Shown here in pieces: positions 8,424 through 17,558 of a DNA stretch of 64,000 nucleotides (positions within the stretch are counted from its first letter, which is position 1; each line of letters begins with the position of its first letter). Both the position numbers and the translations under genes were made by a program. This DNA comes from Ensifer adhaerens (GTDB lineage: Bacteria; Pseudomonadota; Alphaproteobacteria; Rhizobiales; Rhizobiaceae). The DNA lies in contig NZ_PNFP01000008.1 of the NCBI RefSeq assembly GCF_002940685.1, positions 186,001 to 250,000 on the forward strand, in the 5' to 3' direction. The notes beneath the pieces were generated by a model that worked only from the letters and a program-made list of their open reading frames with translations, searched no databases and was not told the origin of the DNA.

Positions 8424-9518
8424 ATGTCTCCGCCCCTGCGCATCCTCGGCATAGAAACAAGCTGCGACGAAACCGCCGCTTCCGTCATTCTGCGCGATTC
8501 CGATGGCAAGGGCCACATCCTCGGCGACGTGGTCTTAAGCCAGCTGGAAGAGCACAGCGCCTATGGCGGCGTGGTTCCGGAGATCGCGGCGCGCGCTCAT
8601 GTGGAGGCGCTCGACACCTTGATCGAGGAGGCGCTGCTGCGCGCCGGCGTCACGCTTTCCGACATCGATGCGATCGCTGCGACAAGTGGTCCCGGTCTGA
8701 TCGGCGGCCTGATCGTCGGGCTGATGACCGGCAAGGCGATCGCGCGGGCAACCGGCAAGCCGCTCTATGCGGTCAACCATCTCGAAGGCCATGCGCTGAC
8801 GGCGCGACTGACCGACGGGCTCTCCTTCCCCTACCTGATGCTGCTCGTTTCCGGCGGCCACACGCAGCTGATCCTCGTCAAGGGCGTCGGCGAATACGAA
8901 CGCTGGGGCACGACGATCGACGATGCGCTCGGCGAAGCCTTCGACAAGACGGCAAAGCTGCTCGGCCTCCCCTATCCGGGTGGTCCGGCGGTCGAGCGGG
9001 CAGCACTTGCCGGCGATCCCCAGCGGTTCGATTTTCCGCGCCCGCTTGTCGGCGACGCCAGGCTCGATTTCTCCTTTTCGGGACTGAAGACGGCGGTGCG
9101 CCAGGCGGCGCAATCGCTGGAGCCGGTAACGGAGCAGGACATCGCCGATATCTGCGCCTCCTTCCAGCGGGCGATTTCCCGCACGCTCAAGGATCGCATC
9201 GGTCGCGGCCTGAAGCGCTTCAAGGCTGAGCATGGCAGTGTGGCGCGCCCGGCGCTGGTGGTTGCCGGTGGTGTCGCCGCCAACCAGGTGCTGCGCTCGA
9301 CGCTGCAGACGCTCTGCGCGCAGTCCGGCTTCGAATTCATCGCGCCGCCGCTTTCGCTCTGCACCGACAACGCGGCGATGATCGCCTGGGCCGGCGCCGA
9401 ACGGCTGGCGGCAGGCATGGCGGCCGACGGGCTTGATGTCGCGCCGCGCTCGCGCTGGCCGCTCGACGCCCAGGCGCAGGCGCTGCTCGGTTCCGGCAAG
9501 CGCGGCGCCAAGGCGTGA
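8424..9518 (+). CDS. tsaD: tRNA N6-adenosine threonylcarbamoyltransferase
   Basis: A 364-aa ASKHA-fold protein of the TsaD/Kae1/Gcp family. It begins [17 protein letters not shown]; the metal-binding histidines are in VNHLEGH (H119, H123), and LVSGGHTQL and VAGGVAANQ complete the nucleotide site. With TsaB, TsaE and TsaC it makes the universal t6A37 modification of ANN-decoding tRNAs and is normally essential. Its partners are not in this window. It heads a plus-strand run and is followed after 22 bases by gpsA, an arrangement common in Rhizobiales. Confidence 0.97.
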   Translation: MSPPLRILGIETSCDETAASVILRDSDGKGHILGDVVLSQLEEHSAYGGVVPEIAARAHVEALDTLIEEALLRAGVTLSDIDAIAATSGPGLIGGLIVGLMTGKAIARATGKPLYAVNHLEGHALTARLTDGLSFPYLMLLVSGGHTQLILVKGVGEYERWGTTIDDALGEAFDKTAKLLGLPYPGGPAVERAALAGDPQRFDFPRPLVGDARLDFSFSGLKTAVRQAAQSLEPVTEQDIADICASFQRAISRTLKDRIGRGLKRFKAEHGSVARPALVVAGGVAANQVLRSTLQTLCAQSGFEFIAPPLSLCTDNAAMIAWAGAERLAAGMAADGLDVAPRSRWPLDAQAQALLGSGKRGAKA

Positions 9519-9540
9519 CAAGAAAGCATACGGATAGAGC

Positions 9541-10542
9541 ATGAGCGACATTTCCAAGAACGGGCCGAAGATCGTCGTGGTCGGCGCAGGCGCCTTTGGC
9601 ACCGCGCTCGCCGCGGTTGCCGCCTCGACCGAAGGCAGCGACGTGACGCTGCTTGCCCGTCGTGCGGGGATTGCCGAGGCCTGCCGCGACACCGGCCGCA
9701 ACGAGGATGCCCTGCCGGGCATCGACCTGCCGCCGGCGCTGAAACATACGGCCGACGTCTCGGTTCTTGCCGATGCCGAGGTCGTGCTCTTCGTCATGCC
9801 GTCGCAGGCGCATAGGGATGCGGCGCGGCAGTATGGTCCGCATATCAATGCCGCCGCCACGATCGTCACCTGTGCCAAGGGCATGGAGCAGGCGACCGGC
9901 CGGCTCCTGACCGACGTGCTGGCGGAGGAACTGCCCGGCCATGCGATCGGCGTGCTTTCCGGTCCGGGCTTTGCCGCTGATATCGCCAAGGGGCTGCCGA
10001 CCGCGATGGTGGTCGCCGCCGCCGATGCTGAGACGGCGACGATGCTGGCCGAGGTGCTCTCCGGCCCGACCTTCCGCCTCTATCCGTCCGAAGATCGCAT
10101 TGGCGTGCAGCTTGGCGGCGCGCTGAAGAACGTGCTGGCGATCGCCTGCGGCATCGTCGAAGGTGCAGGTCTTGGCGACAGCGCGCGTGCGGCTCTGATC
10201 TCGCGCGGTCTTGCCGAGATGTCGCGCTTCATTGCTGCCGAAGGCGGCGAGGCGGATACGGTGCGCGGTCTCTCCGGCCTCGGCGATCTCGTCCTGACGG
10301 CGACCAGCCACCAGTCGCGCAACCTGCGTTTCGGCATTTCGCTCGGCAAGGACGGACGCGCCAGCGGACGCAGGGGCGAACTGGTCGAAGGCGCGTTCGC
10401 AGCCTCGGTCGCAGCCCGTGTCGCCCATGACCTCGGCGTCGAAATGCCGATCACCGAAGCGGTGGCGGCGATCATCGACGGCAAGCTCGATGTCCGCACC
10501 GCGCTCGAACAGTTGATGACCCGCCCGATCACGCAGGAATGA
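9541..10542 (+). CDS. gpsA: NAD(P)H-dependent glycerol-3-phosphate dehydrogenase
   Basis: A 333-aa protein. It has an N-terminal Rossmann motif, [14 protein letters not shown], then [23 protein letters not shown], the catalytic-lysine region [14 protein letters not shown] and the C-terminal [11 protein letters not shown], all standard for GpsA. It reduces dihydroxyacetone phosphate to sn-glycerol 3-phosphate for phospholipid synthesis in the cytoplasm. It lies 22 bases after tsaD and is followed by the YciI gene with a 55-base gap, in which AAGGAGGAA serves the next gene. Confidence 0.97.
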   Translation: MSDISKNGPKIVVVGAGAFGTALAAVAASTEGSDVTLLARRAGIAEACRDTGRNEDALPGIDLPPALKHTADVSVLADAEVVLFVMPSQAHRDAARQYGPHINAAATIVTCAKGMEQATGRLLTDVLAEELPGHAIGVLSGPGFAADIAKGLPTAMVVAAADAETATMLAEVLSGPTFRLYPSEDRIGVQLGGALKNVLAIACGIVEGAGLGDSARAALISRGLAEMSRFIAAEGGEADTVRGLSGLGDLVLTATSHQSRNLRFGISLGKDGRASGRRGELVEGAFAASVAARVAHDLGVEMPITEAVAAIIDGKLDVRTALEQLMTRPITQE

Positions 10543-10597
10543 AGGGGCGGCGGTATTCCGCCCGTTCCTGCGCCAGACGAAAGCTCAAGGAGGAAGC

Positions 10598-10891
10598 ATG
10601 CTCTTCGCACTTCAATGCACCGACAAATCAGGCGCGCTGCAGCTTCGGCTCGATACCCGCCCCGATCATGTCGCCTATCTCAACGATCTCAACGCCAAGG
10701 GTATCCTGAAAATGGCCGGCCCGTTCCTCGGCGACGACGGCAAGCCGACGGGCAGCCTGGTGATCGTCAAGGCCGAGACGATCGATGAAGCCCGTGCGCT
10801 TGCCGAAGCCGATCCCTATGCCAGGGCGGGCCTCTTTTCCAATGTCGAGATCAAGGCCTTCAACTGGGTCTTCAACAATCCGGAGGCCTGA
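10598..10891 (+). CDS. YciI-like family protein
   Basis: A 97-aa dimeric alpha-beta barrel protein of the YciI family. It begins MLFALQCTDKSGALQLR, and has RPDHVAYL with the conserved His (about residue 26), then GPFLGDDGKPTGSLVIV and EADPYARAGLFSNVEIKAFNWVF. The conserved His/Asp pair suggests a catalytic pocket, but the reaction is unknown for most members. AAGGAGGAAGC lies just upstream of the ATG. Five bases separate it from the EVE gene, so it is probably translated as part of a tsaD-gpsA-yciI-EVE run, an arrangement shared by related genomes. Confidence 0.88.
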   Translation: MLFALQCTDKSGALQLRLDTRPDHVAYLNDLNAKGILKMAGPFLGDDGKPTGSLVIVKAETIDEARALAEADPYARAGLFSNVEIKAFNWVFNNPEA

Positions 10892-10895
10892 GACT

Positions 10896-11327
10896 ATGGC
10901 GCATTGGCTCTACAAATCCGAACCGTTCAAGTGGTCCTGGCAGATGCAGAAGGATGCGGGCGCCAAGGGCACCGAATGGACCGGCGTGCGCAACTATCTG
11001 GCGCGCAACAACATGCGGGCGATGCAGATCGGCGACAAGGGTTTCTTCTACCACTCGAACGAGGGGCTTGAGATCGTCGGCATCACCGAGGTCTGCGCGC
11101 TGTCGCACCCGGACTCGACCGCCGAGGGCGATGCCCGCTGGGACTGCGTCGATATCCGCGCTGTGGCCGACATGCCGCGTCCGGTGACGCTGAAGGAGAT
11201 CAAGGACAACCCGAAGCTCGCCAAGATGGCGCTGGTCACCTCCATGCGCCTGTCGGTGCAGCCGGTGACCGAGGACGAATGGCTCGAAGTCTGCCGCATG
11301 GGCGGGCTCGACAATCCGCCGCGCTAG
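10896..11327 (+). CDS. EVE domain-containing protein
   Basis: A 143-aa single EVE domain, related to the eukaryotic thymocyte nuclear protein 1 and to the PUA fold. Visible hallmarks are HWLYKSEPFKWSW at the N terminus, WTGVRNYLARNNM (the aromatic-Asn region that lines the modified-base pocket in the family) and GDKGFFYHSNEG. EVE domains are thought to recognise modified bases such as 5-methyl- or 5-hydroxymethyl-cytosine in DNA, or modified RNA. The start at 10896 gives the family-typical start; the longer frame overlaps the YciI gene. The placement beside tsaD is suggestive of RNA modification but proves nothing. Confidence 0.9.
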   Translation: MAHWLYKSEPFKWSWQMQKDAGAKGTEWTGVRNYLARNNMRAMQIGDKGFFYHSNEGLEIVGITEVCALSHPDSTAEGDARWDCVDIRAVADMPRPVTLKEIKDNPKLAKMALVTSMRLSVQPVTEDEWLEVCRMGGLDNPPR

Positions 11328-11375
11328 TCTTGTTTTCCGCCTGGCCGAGACGTTCGGGCAGGCGCGGAGAGTTTT

Positions 11376-12035
11376 GTGAAGACCGATCCGGAAAACTTCA
11401 TCCTCGAAAATACCGACGTCATGTCGCCGCCGCACGTGCCGGAGATCCGGCTCTATCTGGCGACCGAGGCGCATGACCTCTGGCTGAAGACCGAGGAGGA
11501 ATTGCAGGAGATCGGCCTGCCGCCGCCGTTCTGGGCCTTCGCCTGGGCGGGCGGACAGGGGCTTGCACGCTACATCCTCGATCACCCGGAAACCGTGCGC
11601 GGCCGGCGTGTCCTCGACTTCGCCTCCGGTTCGGGCCTTGTGGCGATCGCGGCGATGAAGGCGGGAGCGGCGTCGGTGCTTGCCGCCGACATCGATCCCT
11701 GGGCGGAAACGGCGGTCCGGCTCAATGCCGCACTCAACGGCGTGACGCTTTCCTATACGGGCGAGGACGTGACGGGCCGTGAACTTGACGTCGATGTCTA
11801 TCTCGCCGGCGACGTCTTTTACGACAAGGCTTTTGCCGACCGGCTGAAGCCGTGGTTTTCCGAGCGCGCAACAGGCGGCGCAACGGTGATCGTCGGCGAT
11901 CCCGGCCGCTCCTATTGCCCGCGCGAGATGATGACGGCGCTTGCCGCCTACGAGGTCCCCGTCACCCGTGCGCTGGAGGACAGCGAAGTCAAGCGCACGA
12001 CCGTCTGGCGTTTCGGGACCAGCCCACGCAATTGA
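11376..12035 (+). CDS. METTL20-like protein-lysine methyltransferase
   Basis: A 219-aa class I SAM-dependent methyltransferase. Motif I is VLDFASGSGLVAIAAMKAGA, the acidic post-I is ADIDPWA, and DVYLAGDVFYDKAFAD provides the motif IV-like active-site strand. The PFWAFAWAGGQGLARY segment is characteristic of the METTL20/ETFB-lysine methyltransferase group. The Agrobacterium homologue has been shown to methylate ETF-beta and ribosomal protein L7/L12, so this gene probably does the same. It starts with GTG at 11376, preceded by CGGAGAG; no in-frame ATG lies before the conserved region except at codon 16. Confidence 0.85.
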   Translation: MKTDPENFILENTDVMSPPHVPEIRLYLATEAHDLWLKTEEELQEIGLPPPFWAFAWAGGQGLARYILDHPETVRGRRVLDFASGSGLVAIAAMKAGAASVLAADIDPWAETAVRLNAALNGVTLSYTGEDVTGRELDVDVYLAGDVFYDKAFADRLKPWFSERATGGATVIVGDPGRSYCPREMMTALAAYEVPVTRALEDSEVKRTTVWRFGTSPRN

Positions 12036-12099
12036 CGGCGCTGCCGGCGGTCGTCGGTGTCCAGGGCGCGGCGGGCTTATGCGTTGCGCATCGCGGCGG

Positions 12100-12909
12100 T
12101 TAGCGGCGGATCACGCAAACCCCGTGTTCGTAGGTGCAGGCGCTGTTCATCGTTTGCGGCGTGACGTCGATGATCTTGGCGCGTTTTGCTTCCGGCGGCG
12201 GCGCAAGCTCGGCGTCTTCGCCATAGCGGTAGTCGCCTTCCTGGCTGAAGTAGATGCCGTTGCCGACATCGACATAGGCGGAGATGCCGCCGACATAGGT
12301 GCCGATGCCCGGAATGATGTCGGGATACTCGTCGCCGCCATAGTAGCTCGGGCGATAGTCGCGGCCGCTCGATGTCCAGATCTCGCGTCCGGACCGATCG
12401 CGCACCCATCCGCCGCCATTGCCCCAACGGTCGGGATAGGCGCCGTACTGCGGCAGGCGAACATGCCGGGTTCGGGTATTGGCCTGCGGCGGCACGTCAT
12501 AGATGCCGGGGCGACCATGATGCCTGCGGGCGTCGGATGTCCAGATGTCGCGGCCCGCCCGGTCGCGGACCCATCCGCCACGATGCTCCCACTGTCCGGC
12601 ATAGGGTTCGGGGTAGGGGCGTGGCAGGCGATTGTGCCGGACACGCGTCTTCAGTTCCGGCGGCCCGCCGTTGGACGCCCAGTCACGGCGCGATCCGCGA
12701 TTGCGGTTCCAGTCGTTGCGATGGCCCTGGCGGTCGAACTCGTGGCGCGGATAGGGGCGATCGGAGTTCAGCCGGATATGTCGCGTTCGCGTCTGCATCT
12801 CCGGTGGCCCACCCCGGTCCCGGGCTTCCATCGGAATGAAGCTGGTGGCGATGACCAGGCCGGCAATCGCTAGCACTTTGGTCGCATGGATTGCCCTGAA
12901 CAGAATCAT
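12100..12909 (-). CDS. exported repeat protein, function unknown
   Basis: A 269-aa protein with a signal-peptide-like N terminus (MILFRAIHATKVLAIAGLVIA, likely cleaved near residue 29) and a mature part rich in Arg, Gly, Tyr and Trp. Two kinds of internal repeat are visible. PPE-x2-TR-x-RH-x-RL occurs near residues 33-47, 81-95 and 139-152 (the last with PPQANTR); GGWVRDR-x-GR-x-IWTS occurs at 111-125 and 166-180. The end has two Cys (SACTYEHGVCVIRR) that could form a disulfide. The start at 12909 has GGAGGGCGG about 8 bases upstream. It is divergent from sdhCDAB. No function is recognised; an envelope or periplasmic role is the most that can be inferred. Confidence 0.7.
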   Translation of the reverse strand: MILFRAIHATKVLAIAGLVIATSFIPMEARDRGGPPEMQTRTRHIRLNSDRPYPRHEFDRQGHRNDWNRNRGSRRDWASNGGPPELKTRVRHNRLPRPYPEPYAGQWEHRGGWVRDRAGRDIWTSDARRHHGRPGIYDVPPQANTRTRHVRLPQYGAYPDRWGNGGGWVRDRSGREIWTSSGRDYRPSYYGGDEYPDIIPGIGTYVGGISAYVDVGNGIYFSQEGDYRYGEDAELAPPPEAKRAKIIDVTPQTMNSACTYEHGVCVIRR

Positions 12910-13214
12910 TCTGCCCGCCCTCCGGGTGACGCTTAACAAATCGTTAAGCTCACTCTGGGCCATTTTCGACGGAAAGTCACGGAATCGCTTGGTTTTCTGC
13001 GGCTATCGTTAACGCACCAGCATGTCTCCGGCAGAGCGGAAAATGGCGCAATTCGTCTAATCGATTAAATTGATTTTGCACTGCAAACACACTTGTCGTT
13101 AAGCAATATGGTGATTAAAGGTCCGAAGGACTGAATTGCGCACAATCAGGTGCGATACCGGACTAAAATCGTCCACTTTTGGGGCGTAAATCCGGGCATT
13201 TCCGTGAGGTTCCG
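12910..13214. other. divergent intergenic region upstream of sdhC
   Basis: About 305 bases with no credible gene. It is clearly more AT-rich than its surroundings, especially 13040-13180 (several TTAA-type runs), and must hold promoters for the repeat protein on the minus strand and sdhCDAB on the plus strand. No promoter pair good enough to annotate was found. Confidence 0.5.
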
Positions 13215-13607
13215 ATGACGGATGTCACAAGAAGCCGGCCGCTGTCGCCGCATCTTCAAATCTATAAGCCGATCCCGACAATGGTCATGTCCATTGTGCA
13301 CCGCATCACCGGCGGCGCGCTCTACTTCGGGACCATTCTCGTTGCCTGGTGGCTGATTGCCGCCGCATCGGGTGAAGCCTACTACGACTGGGTCAGCTGG
13401 CTATTCGGCACGCTGATCGGCAAGCTGGTGCTGTTTGGCTATACCTGGGCTCTCGTCCACCACATGCTCGGCGGGCTGCGCCACTTCATGTGGGACCTTG
13501 GCTACGGTTATGAGAAGCACTTCGCCACCAAGATGGCCAAGGCGACGATCATCGGTTCGGTGGCGCTGACGCTGCTGATCTGGGTGGTCGGCTTTCTCGT
13601 CCGCTAA
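13215..13607 (+). CDS. sdhC: succinate dehydrogenase cytochrome b556 subunit
   Basis: A 130-aa membrane anchor with three hydrophobic segments. The N-terminal signature RPLSPHLQIYKPIPTMVMSIVHRITG includes the SdhC S-x2-HR-x-TG motif (quinone site), and HHMLGGLRHFMWD in the second helix region supplies the axial histidine for heme b. It anchors SdhAB to the inner membrane and passes electrons to ubiquinone. The start at 13215 (MTDVTRSRPLSP) is preferred over an in-frame codon at 13179 on family length. It is first in sdhCDAB; sdhD follows after 19 bases with AGAGGAAG upstream. Confidence 0.96.
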   Translation: MTDVTRSRPLSPHLQIYKPIPTMVMSIVHRITGGALYFGTILVAWWLIAAASGEAYYDWVSWLFGTLIGKLVLFGYTWALVHHMLGGLRHFMWDLGYGYEKHFATKMAKATIIGSVALTLLIWVVGFLVR

Positions 13608-13626
13608 CTGAGAGGAAGAATACCCC

Positions 13627-14007
13627 ATGGATATGCGCACACCTCTCGGCAAGGTTCGCGGCCTTGGCTCGGCCAAGGAAGGCACCGATCATTTCTGGCG
13701 CCAGCGCCTGACGGCCGTCGCCAACGTTCCGCTCCTGATCTTCTTCGTCATCTTCCTCGTTCGCTACGCCGGCGCCCCCTATGCGGACGTCCTTGCCGCA
13801 CTTGCGAACCCCTTCGTTGCGGTCGTCATGGCGCTCGTCGTGCTCTCGGGCCTCATCCACATGCGCCTCGGCATGCAGGTGATCATCGAAGACTACGTGC
13901 ATGGCGAAGGCATGAAGATCCTCCTTCTCATGCTCAATACATTTTTCACGATCGCGGTTGGCGGGCTCTGTCTCTTCGCCATCCTGAAGATCGCTTTTGC
14001 AGGGTAA
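13627..14007 (+). CDS. sdhD: succinate dehydrogenase membrane anchor subunit
   Basis: A 126-aa protein with three membrane segments starting near residue 32. The N terminus [29 protein letters not shown] is the usual alphaproteobacterial SdhD start, and [20 protein letters not shown] contains the conserved His and the Asp-Tyr region near the quinone. With SdhC it forms the membrane domain of complex II. It is translated right after sdhC, and sdhA follows with an 7-base gap. No anomalies. Confidence 0.95.
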   Translation: MDMRTPLGKVRGLGSAKEGTDHFWRQRLTAVANVPLLIFFVIFLVRYAGAPYADVLAALANPFVAVVMALVVLSGLIHMRLGMQVIIEDYVHGEGMKILLLMLNTFFTIAVGGLCLFAILKIAFAG

Positions 14008-14014
14008 TTTCGCC

Positions 14015-15856
14015 ATGGCATCGAACAGTTCACCCGCTGCAAACGGCAAGGCCTATCAATATGTCGATCACGCCTTCGACGTCGTCGTCGTCGGCGCCGG
14101 CGGCGCGGGATTGCGCGCGACCCTCGGCATGGCCGAGCAGGGCCTGAAGACCGCCTGCATCACCAAGGTCTTCCCGACCCGCTCGCATACGGTTGCCGCC
14201 CAGGGCGGCATTGCCGCCTCGCTGCAGAACATGACGCCGGACAGCTGGCAGTGGCACCTCTACGACACCGTCAAGGGCTCCGACTGGCTCGGCGACGTCG
14301 ACGCCATGCAGTATCTCGCCATGGAAGCGCCGAAGGCGGTCTATGAGCTCGAGCATTACGGCGTGCCGTTCTCGCGCAATGCCGAAGGCAAGATCTACCA
14401 GCGGCCGTTCGGCGGCCACATGCAGAACTACGGCGAAGGCCCGCCGGTCCAGCGCACCTGTGCTGCTGCCGACCGCACCGGCCACGCCATCCTGCACACG
14501 CTCTATGGCCAGTCGCTCAGGAACAACGCCGAATTCTTCATCGAGTACTTCGCGCTCGACCTGATCATGTCGGATGACGGCCGCTGCACCGGCGTCGTCG
14601 CCTGGAACCTCGACGACGGCACGATCCATCGCTTCTCCGCCAAGATGGTGGTGCTGGCGACCGGCGGTTACGGCCGCGCCTACTTCTCGGCGACCTCGGC
14701 GCACACCTGCACCGGCGACGGCGGCGGCATGATCGCGCGCGCCGGCCTGCCGCTGCAGGACATGGAGTTCGTCCAGTTCCACCCGACCGGCATCTATGGC
14801 GCGGGCTGCCTGATCACCGAAGGCGCACGCGGCGAAGGCGGCTACCTCGTCAACTCCGAGGGCGAGCGCTTCATGGAGCGTTACGCGCCCTCGGCCAAGG
14901 ACCTTGCGTCGCGCGACGTCGTCTCGCGCTGCATGACGATGGAAATCCGCGAAGGCCGCGGCGTCGGCAAGAACAAGGACCACATCTTCCTGCACCTCGA
15001 CCACCTCGATCCGGCCGTCCTGCACGAGCGCCTGCCGGGCATCTCGGAATCGGCGAAGATCTTCGCCGGCGTGGACGTGACGCGCGAGCCGATCCCGGTT
15101 CTGCCGACGGTGCACTACAACATGGGCGGCGTGCCGACCAACTACTGGGGCGAAGTCCTGAATGCCGACAGCCAGAACCCGGAGCGCATCGCGCCCGGCC
15201 TGATGGCGGTCGGTGAAGCCGGCTGCGCCTCGGTGCACGGCGCCAACCGTCTCGGCTCCAACTCGCTGATCGACCTCGTAGTCTTCGGCCGCGCCGCCGC
15301 CATCCGCGCCGGCCAGGTGATCGACCGCAACGCGCCGGTGCCGGAACTCAACAAGGCTTCCTGCGACCGGATCATGGACCGCTTCGACCGCCTGCGTCAC
15401 GCCAATGGCTCGACGCCGACGGCGGTGCTGCGCGAAAAGATGCAGCGCGCCATGCAGGAAGACGCGGCCGTGTTCCGCACCCAGGAATCGCTGGAATCGG
15501 GCTGCAAGCGCATCTCGGCGATCTGGAAGGAACTGCCCGACATCAAGGTCACCGACCGCTCGATGATCTGGAACTCCGACCTCGTCGAGACGCTGGAACT
15601 CGAAAACCTCATGGCCAACGCCATCACGACGATCTACGGCGCCGAAGCGCGCAAGGAGAGCCGTGGTTCGCACGCCCGAGAGGACTTCACCGAAGGCCCG
15701 CTCGGCGGCCGCGACGACGTCAACTGGCGCAAGCACACGCTCGCCTGGGTCAACGAGGCCGGCGACGTCAAGCTCGACTACCGCCCCGTCCATACCGACC
15801 TGATCGCCGAAGGCATCGATCCCCAGAAGATCGCGCCGAAGGCCCGCGTCTACTGA
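14015..15856 (+). CDS. sdhA: succinate dehydrogenase flavoprotein subunit
   Basis: A 613-aa flavoprotein. The FAD-binding Rossmann motif [12 protein letters not shown] is near residue 31. [13 protein letters not shown] holds the His that binds FAD covalently, and [21 protein letters not shown] and the C-terminal [10 protein letters not shown] are active-site regions. It oxidises succinate to fumarate in the TCA cycle. A TTG six codons upstream (13997) is in frame, but the ATG at 14015 fits the family length. It is the third gene of sdhCDAB; sdhB follows after 18 bases. Confidence 0.98.
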   Translation: MASNSSPAANGKAYQYVDHAFDVVVVGAGGAGLRATLGMAEQGLKTACITKVFPTRSHTVAAQGGIAASLQNMTPDSWQWHLYDTVKGSDWLGDVDAMQYLAMEAPKAVYELEHYGVPFSRNAEGKIYQRPFGGHMQNYGEGPPVQRTCAAADRTGHAILHTLYGQSLRNNAEFFIEYFALDLIMSDDGRCTGVVAWNLDDGTIHRFSAKMVVLATGGYGRAYFSATSAHTCTGDGGGMIARAGLPLQDMEFVQFHPTGIYGAGCLITEGARGEGGYLVNSEGERFMERYAPSAKDLASRDVVSRCMTMEIREGRGVGKNKDHIFLHLDHLDPAVLHERLPGISESAKIFAGVDVTREPIPVLPTVHYNMGGVPTNYWGEVLNADSQNPERIAPGLMAVGEAGCASVHGANRLGSNSLIDLVVFGRAAAIRAGQVIDRNAPVPELNKASCDRIMDRFDRLRHANGSTPTAVLREKMQRAMQEDAAVFRTQESLESGCKRISAIWKELPDIKVTDRSMIWNSDLVETLELENLMANAITTIYGAEARKESRGSHAREDFTEGPLGGRDDVNWRKHTLAWVNEAGDVKLDYRPVHTDLIAEGIDPQKIAPKARVY

Positions 15857-15874
15857 TCTTGAGGAACAAGCCAC

Positions 15875-16654
15875 ATGGTTGAACTCGCTCTCCCCAAGAA
15901 CTCGCAGATGACGGAAGGCAAGGTCTGGCCGAAGCCTGCCGGCGCGACCAACGTTCGCGAATACCGCATCTATCGCTGGAACCCGGATGACGGCGCCAAT
16001 CCGCGCATCGATACCTTCTATATCGATGTCGACGATTGCGGCCCGATGGTGCTCGACGGTCTGCTCTACATCAAGAACAAGATCGACCCGACGCTGACCT
16101 TGCGCCGCTCGTGCCGCGAAGGCATCTGCGGCTCCTGCGCCATGAACATCGACGGCACCAACACGCTCGCCTGCACCAAGGGCATGGACGAGGTGAAGGG
16201 TGCGGTGAAGGTCTATCCGCTGCCGCACATGCCTGTCGTCAAGGACCTGGTGCCCGACCTCACCAACTTCTACGCCCAGCACCGCTCGATCGAGCCCTGG
16301 CTGAAGACGGTGTCGCCGACGCCGGCCAAGGAATGGAAGCAGAGCCACGAGGACCGCCTCAAGCTCGACGGCCTCTACGAGTGCATCCTGTGCGCCTGCT
16401 GCTCGACCTCCTGTCCGAGCTATTGGTGGAACGGCGACCGCTATCTCGGACCGGCGGTTCTGCTGCAGGCCTATCGCTGGCTGATCGACTCCAGAGATGA
16501 AGCGACCGGCGAGCGCCTCGACAACCTCGAGGACCCCTTCCGCCTCTATCGCTGCCACACGATCATGAACTGCGCCCAGGCCTGTCCGAAGGGCCTGAAC
16601 CCGGCCAAGGCGATCGGCGAAATCAAGAAGATGCTGGTCGAACGCCGCGTCTGA
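15875..16654 (+). CDS. sdhB: succinate dehydrogenase iron-sulfur subunit
   Basis: A 259-aa protein with the three cluster motifs in order. [15 protein letters not shown] is for [2Fe-2S], [17 protein letters not shown] for [4Fe-4S], and [17 protein letters not shown] for the [3Fe-4S] cluster next to the quinone site. It carries electrons from FAD in SdhA to ubiquinone at SdhCD. GAGGAACAAGCC precedes the ATG. It ends the operon and is followed by a strong palindromic terminator at 16683-16708. Confidence 0.98.
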   Translation: MVELALPKNSQMTEGKVWPKPAGATNVREYRIYRWNPDDGANPRIDTFYIDVDDCGPMVLDGLLYIKNKIDPTLTLRRSCREGICGSCAMNIDGTNTLACTKGMDEVKGAVKVYPLPHMPVVKDLVPDLTNFYAQHRSIEPWLKTVSPTPAKEWKQSHEDRLKLDGLYECILCACCSTSCPSYWWNGDRYLGPAVLLQAYRWLIDSRDEATGERLDNLEDPFRLYRCHTIMNCAQACPKGLNPAKAIGEIKKMLVERRV

Positions 16655-16682
16655 TCGGTCAGGTCGGAAGCAGAATTCAGAG

Positions 16683-16708
16683 ACGGCGGGCCATGGCCCG
16701 CCGTTTTC
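16683..16708 (+). terminator. terminator of sdhCDAB
   Basis: A fully palindromic 22-base sequence, arms ACGGCGGGCC and GGCCCGCCGT around AT, is followed by T residues (16704-16707). It starts 29 bases after the sdhB stop. The rest of the gap to 16953 holds no credible gene. Confidence 0.8.
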
Positions 16709-16953
16709 CGTTCGATGCCCTTGTTGGGCGGCCGACAATTCGTGATTGTGGCGATGCCAAAGTGCCTGGCCGTCGGCAGCGCGGCGATGAACCTTGTCGA
16801 GGGCATGGCGCGCGACCCGGCCGCCCGGACGTTTCAATCCTGCAACAGATCGCCAGGAATCGTCGTCCCTTGATTTGTCAGGTGGATTTGCTGTATTTCG
16901 GCCTATATTATCGCGTTGCATCATGGTTCGCGGACACGAACAGGAGTAGGGAT

Positions 16954-17499
16954 ATGCGGGTTATTCATGCGGCGGCGGGGCTGGCGGTTGTGCTTGCGCT
17001 GACCGGATGCCAACGGACGTCGATGGGCGGTTTCAGCTCCCAGGACGCCTCGCCCGCTCCCATCCAAGCCGCACCGGTTCCCTCGGTTTCGTCGAATCAG
17101 CTTCCGGCGCCGAGCGGAAACACGTCGCAATTCCCGGCTGCACCGACGAGCGGCACGGTGACGCCCGGTACGGTTCAGCAGCCTGGCACGCAGGTCGCCG
17201 CGGCTGCAGGCGGCGGGCTCGACGTCACCAAGGAATCGATGGTCGGCAACTGGCGCGTTTCCAGCGCCGGCTCCTCCTGCGACATGTTCCTGACGCTCAC
17301 CAATCTCGGCTCCGGCTCGCGTGGCGGCACCCGCGGATGCGCCGGCGAACTGACGACCATGGGCTCCTGGGAAGTGGCCGGCAAGCAGGTGGTTCTTAAG
17401 GACCGCAGCGGCAATGCCATCGCCCGCCTCTACAAGACGGCCGATGCCCGTTTCGACGGCTCGACCAATGGCGGCCAGCCGGTCAGCCTCAGCCGCTGA
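16954..17499 (+). CDS. omp19: Omp19-like lipoprotein with AprI/Inh protease-inhibitor domain
   Basis: A 181-aa lipoprotein. The signal ends in the lipobox LTGC (Cys20). A Pro/Ser/Gly/Thr-rich linker (about 25-85) leads to a C-terminal AprI/Inh-like beta-barrel domain (about 93-181) containing [19 protein letters not shown] and ending GGQPVSLSR. Overall length, linker and C terminus closely resemble Brucella Omp19 as I recall it, an outer-membrane lipoprotein that inhibits host proteases. Here the protein may protect envelope proteins from proteases in soil or host. AGGAGTAGGG lies upstream of the ATG at 16954; the longer upstream frame has no support. It has its own terminator. Confidence 0.85.
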   Translation: MRVIHAAAGLAVVLALTGCQRTSMGGFSSQDASPAPIQAAPVPSVSSNQLPAPSGNTSQFPAAPTSGTVTPGTVQQPGTQVAAAAGGGLDVTKESMVGNWRVSSAGSSCDMFLTLTNLGSGSRGGTRGCAGELTTMGSWEVAGKQVVLKDRSGNAIARLYKTADARFDGSTNGGQPVSLSR

Positions 17500-17508
17500 C
17501 GCTTCTCC

Positions 17509-17535
17509 AGCCCGGTCTCGCGCCGGGCTTTTGTT
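17509..17535 (+). terminator. terminator of the Omp19-like gene
   Basis: Stem AGCCCGG (17509-17515) and CCGGGCT (17523-17529) with a 7-base loop, followed by a T-rich run interrupted by one G. It lies 10 bases after the lipoprotein stop and just before zapE. Confidence 0.75.
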
Positions 17536-17558
17536 TTCCGTCCCATCTCGGGTGAGAC

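Noticed and set aside
14030-16924. A 964-codon open frame on the minus strand
   Set aside because: It is antisense to sdhA and sdhB, has low-complexity Arg/Asp/Ala/Val composition and no family features; a typical shadow frame in high-GC DNA.
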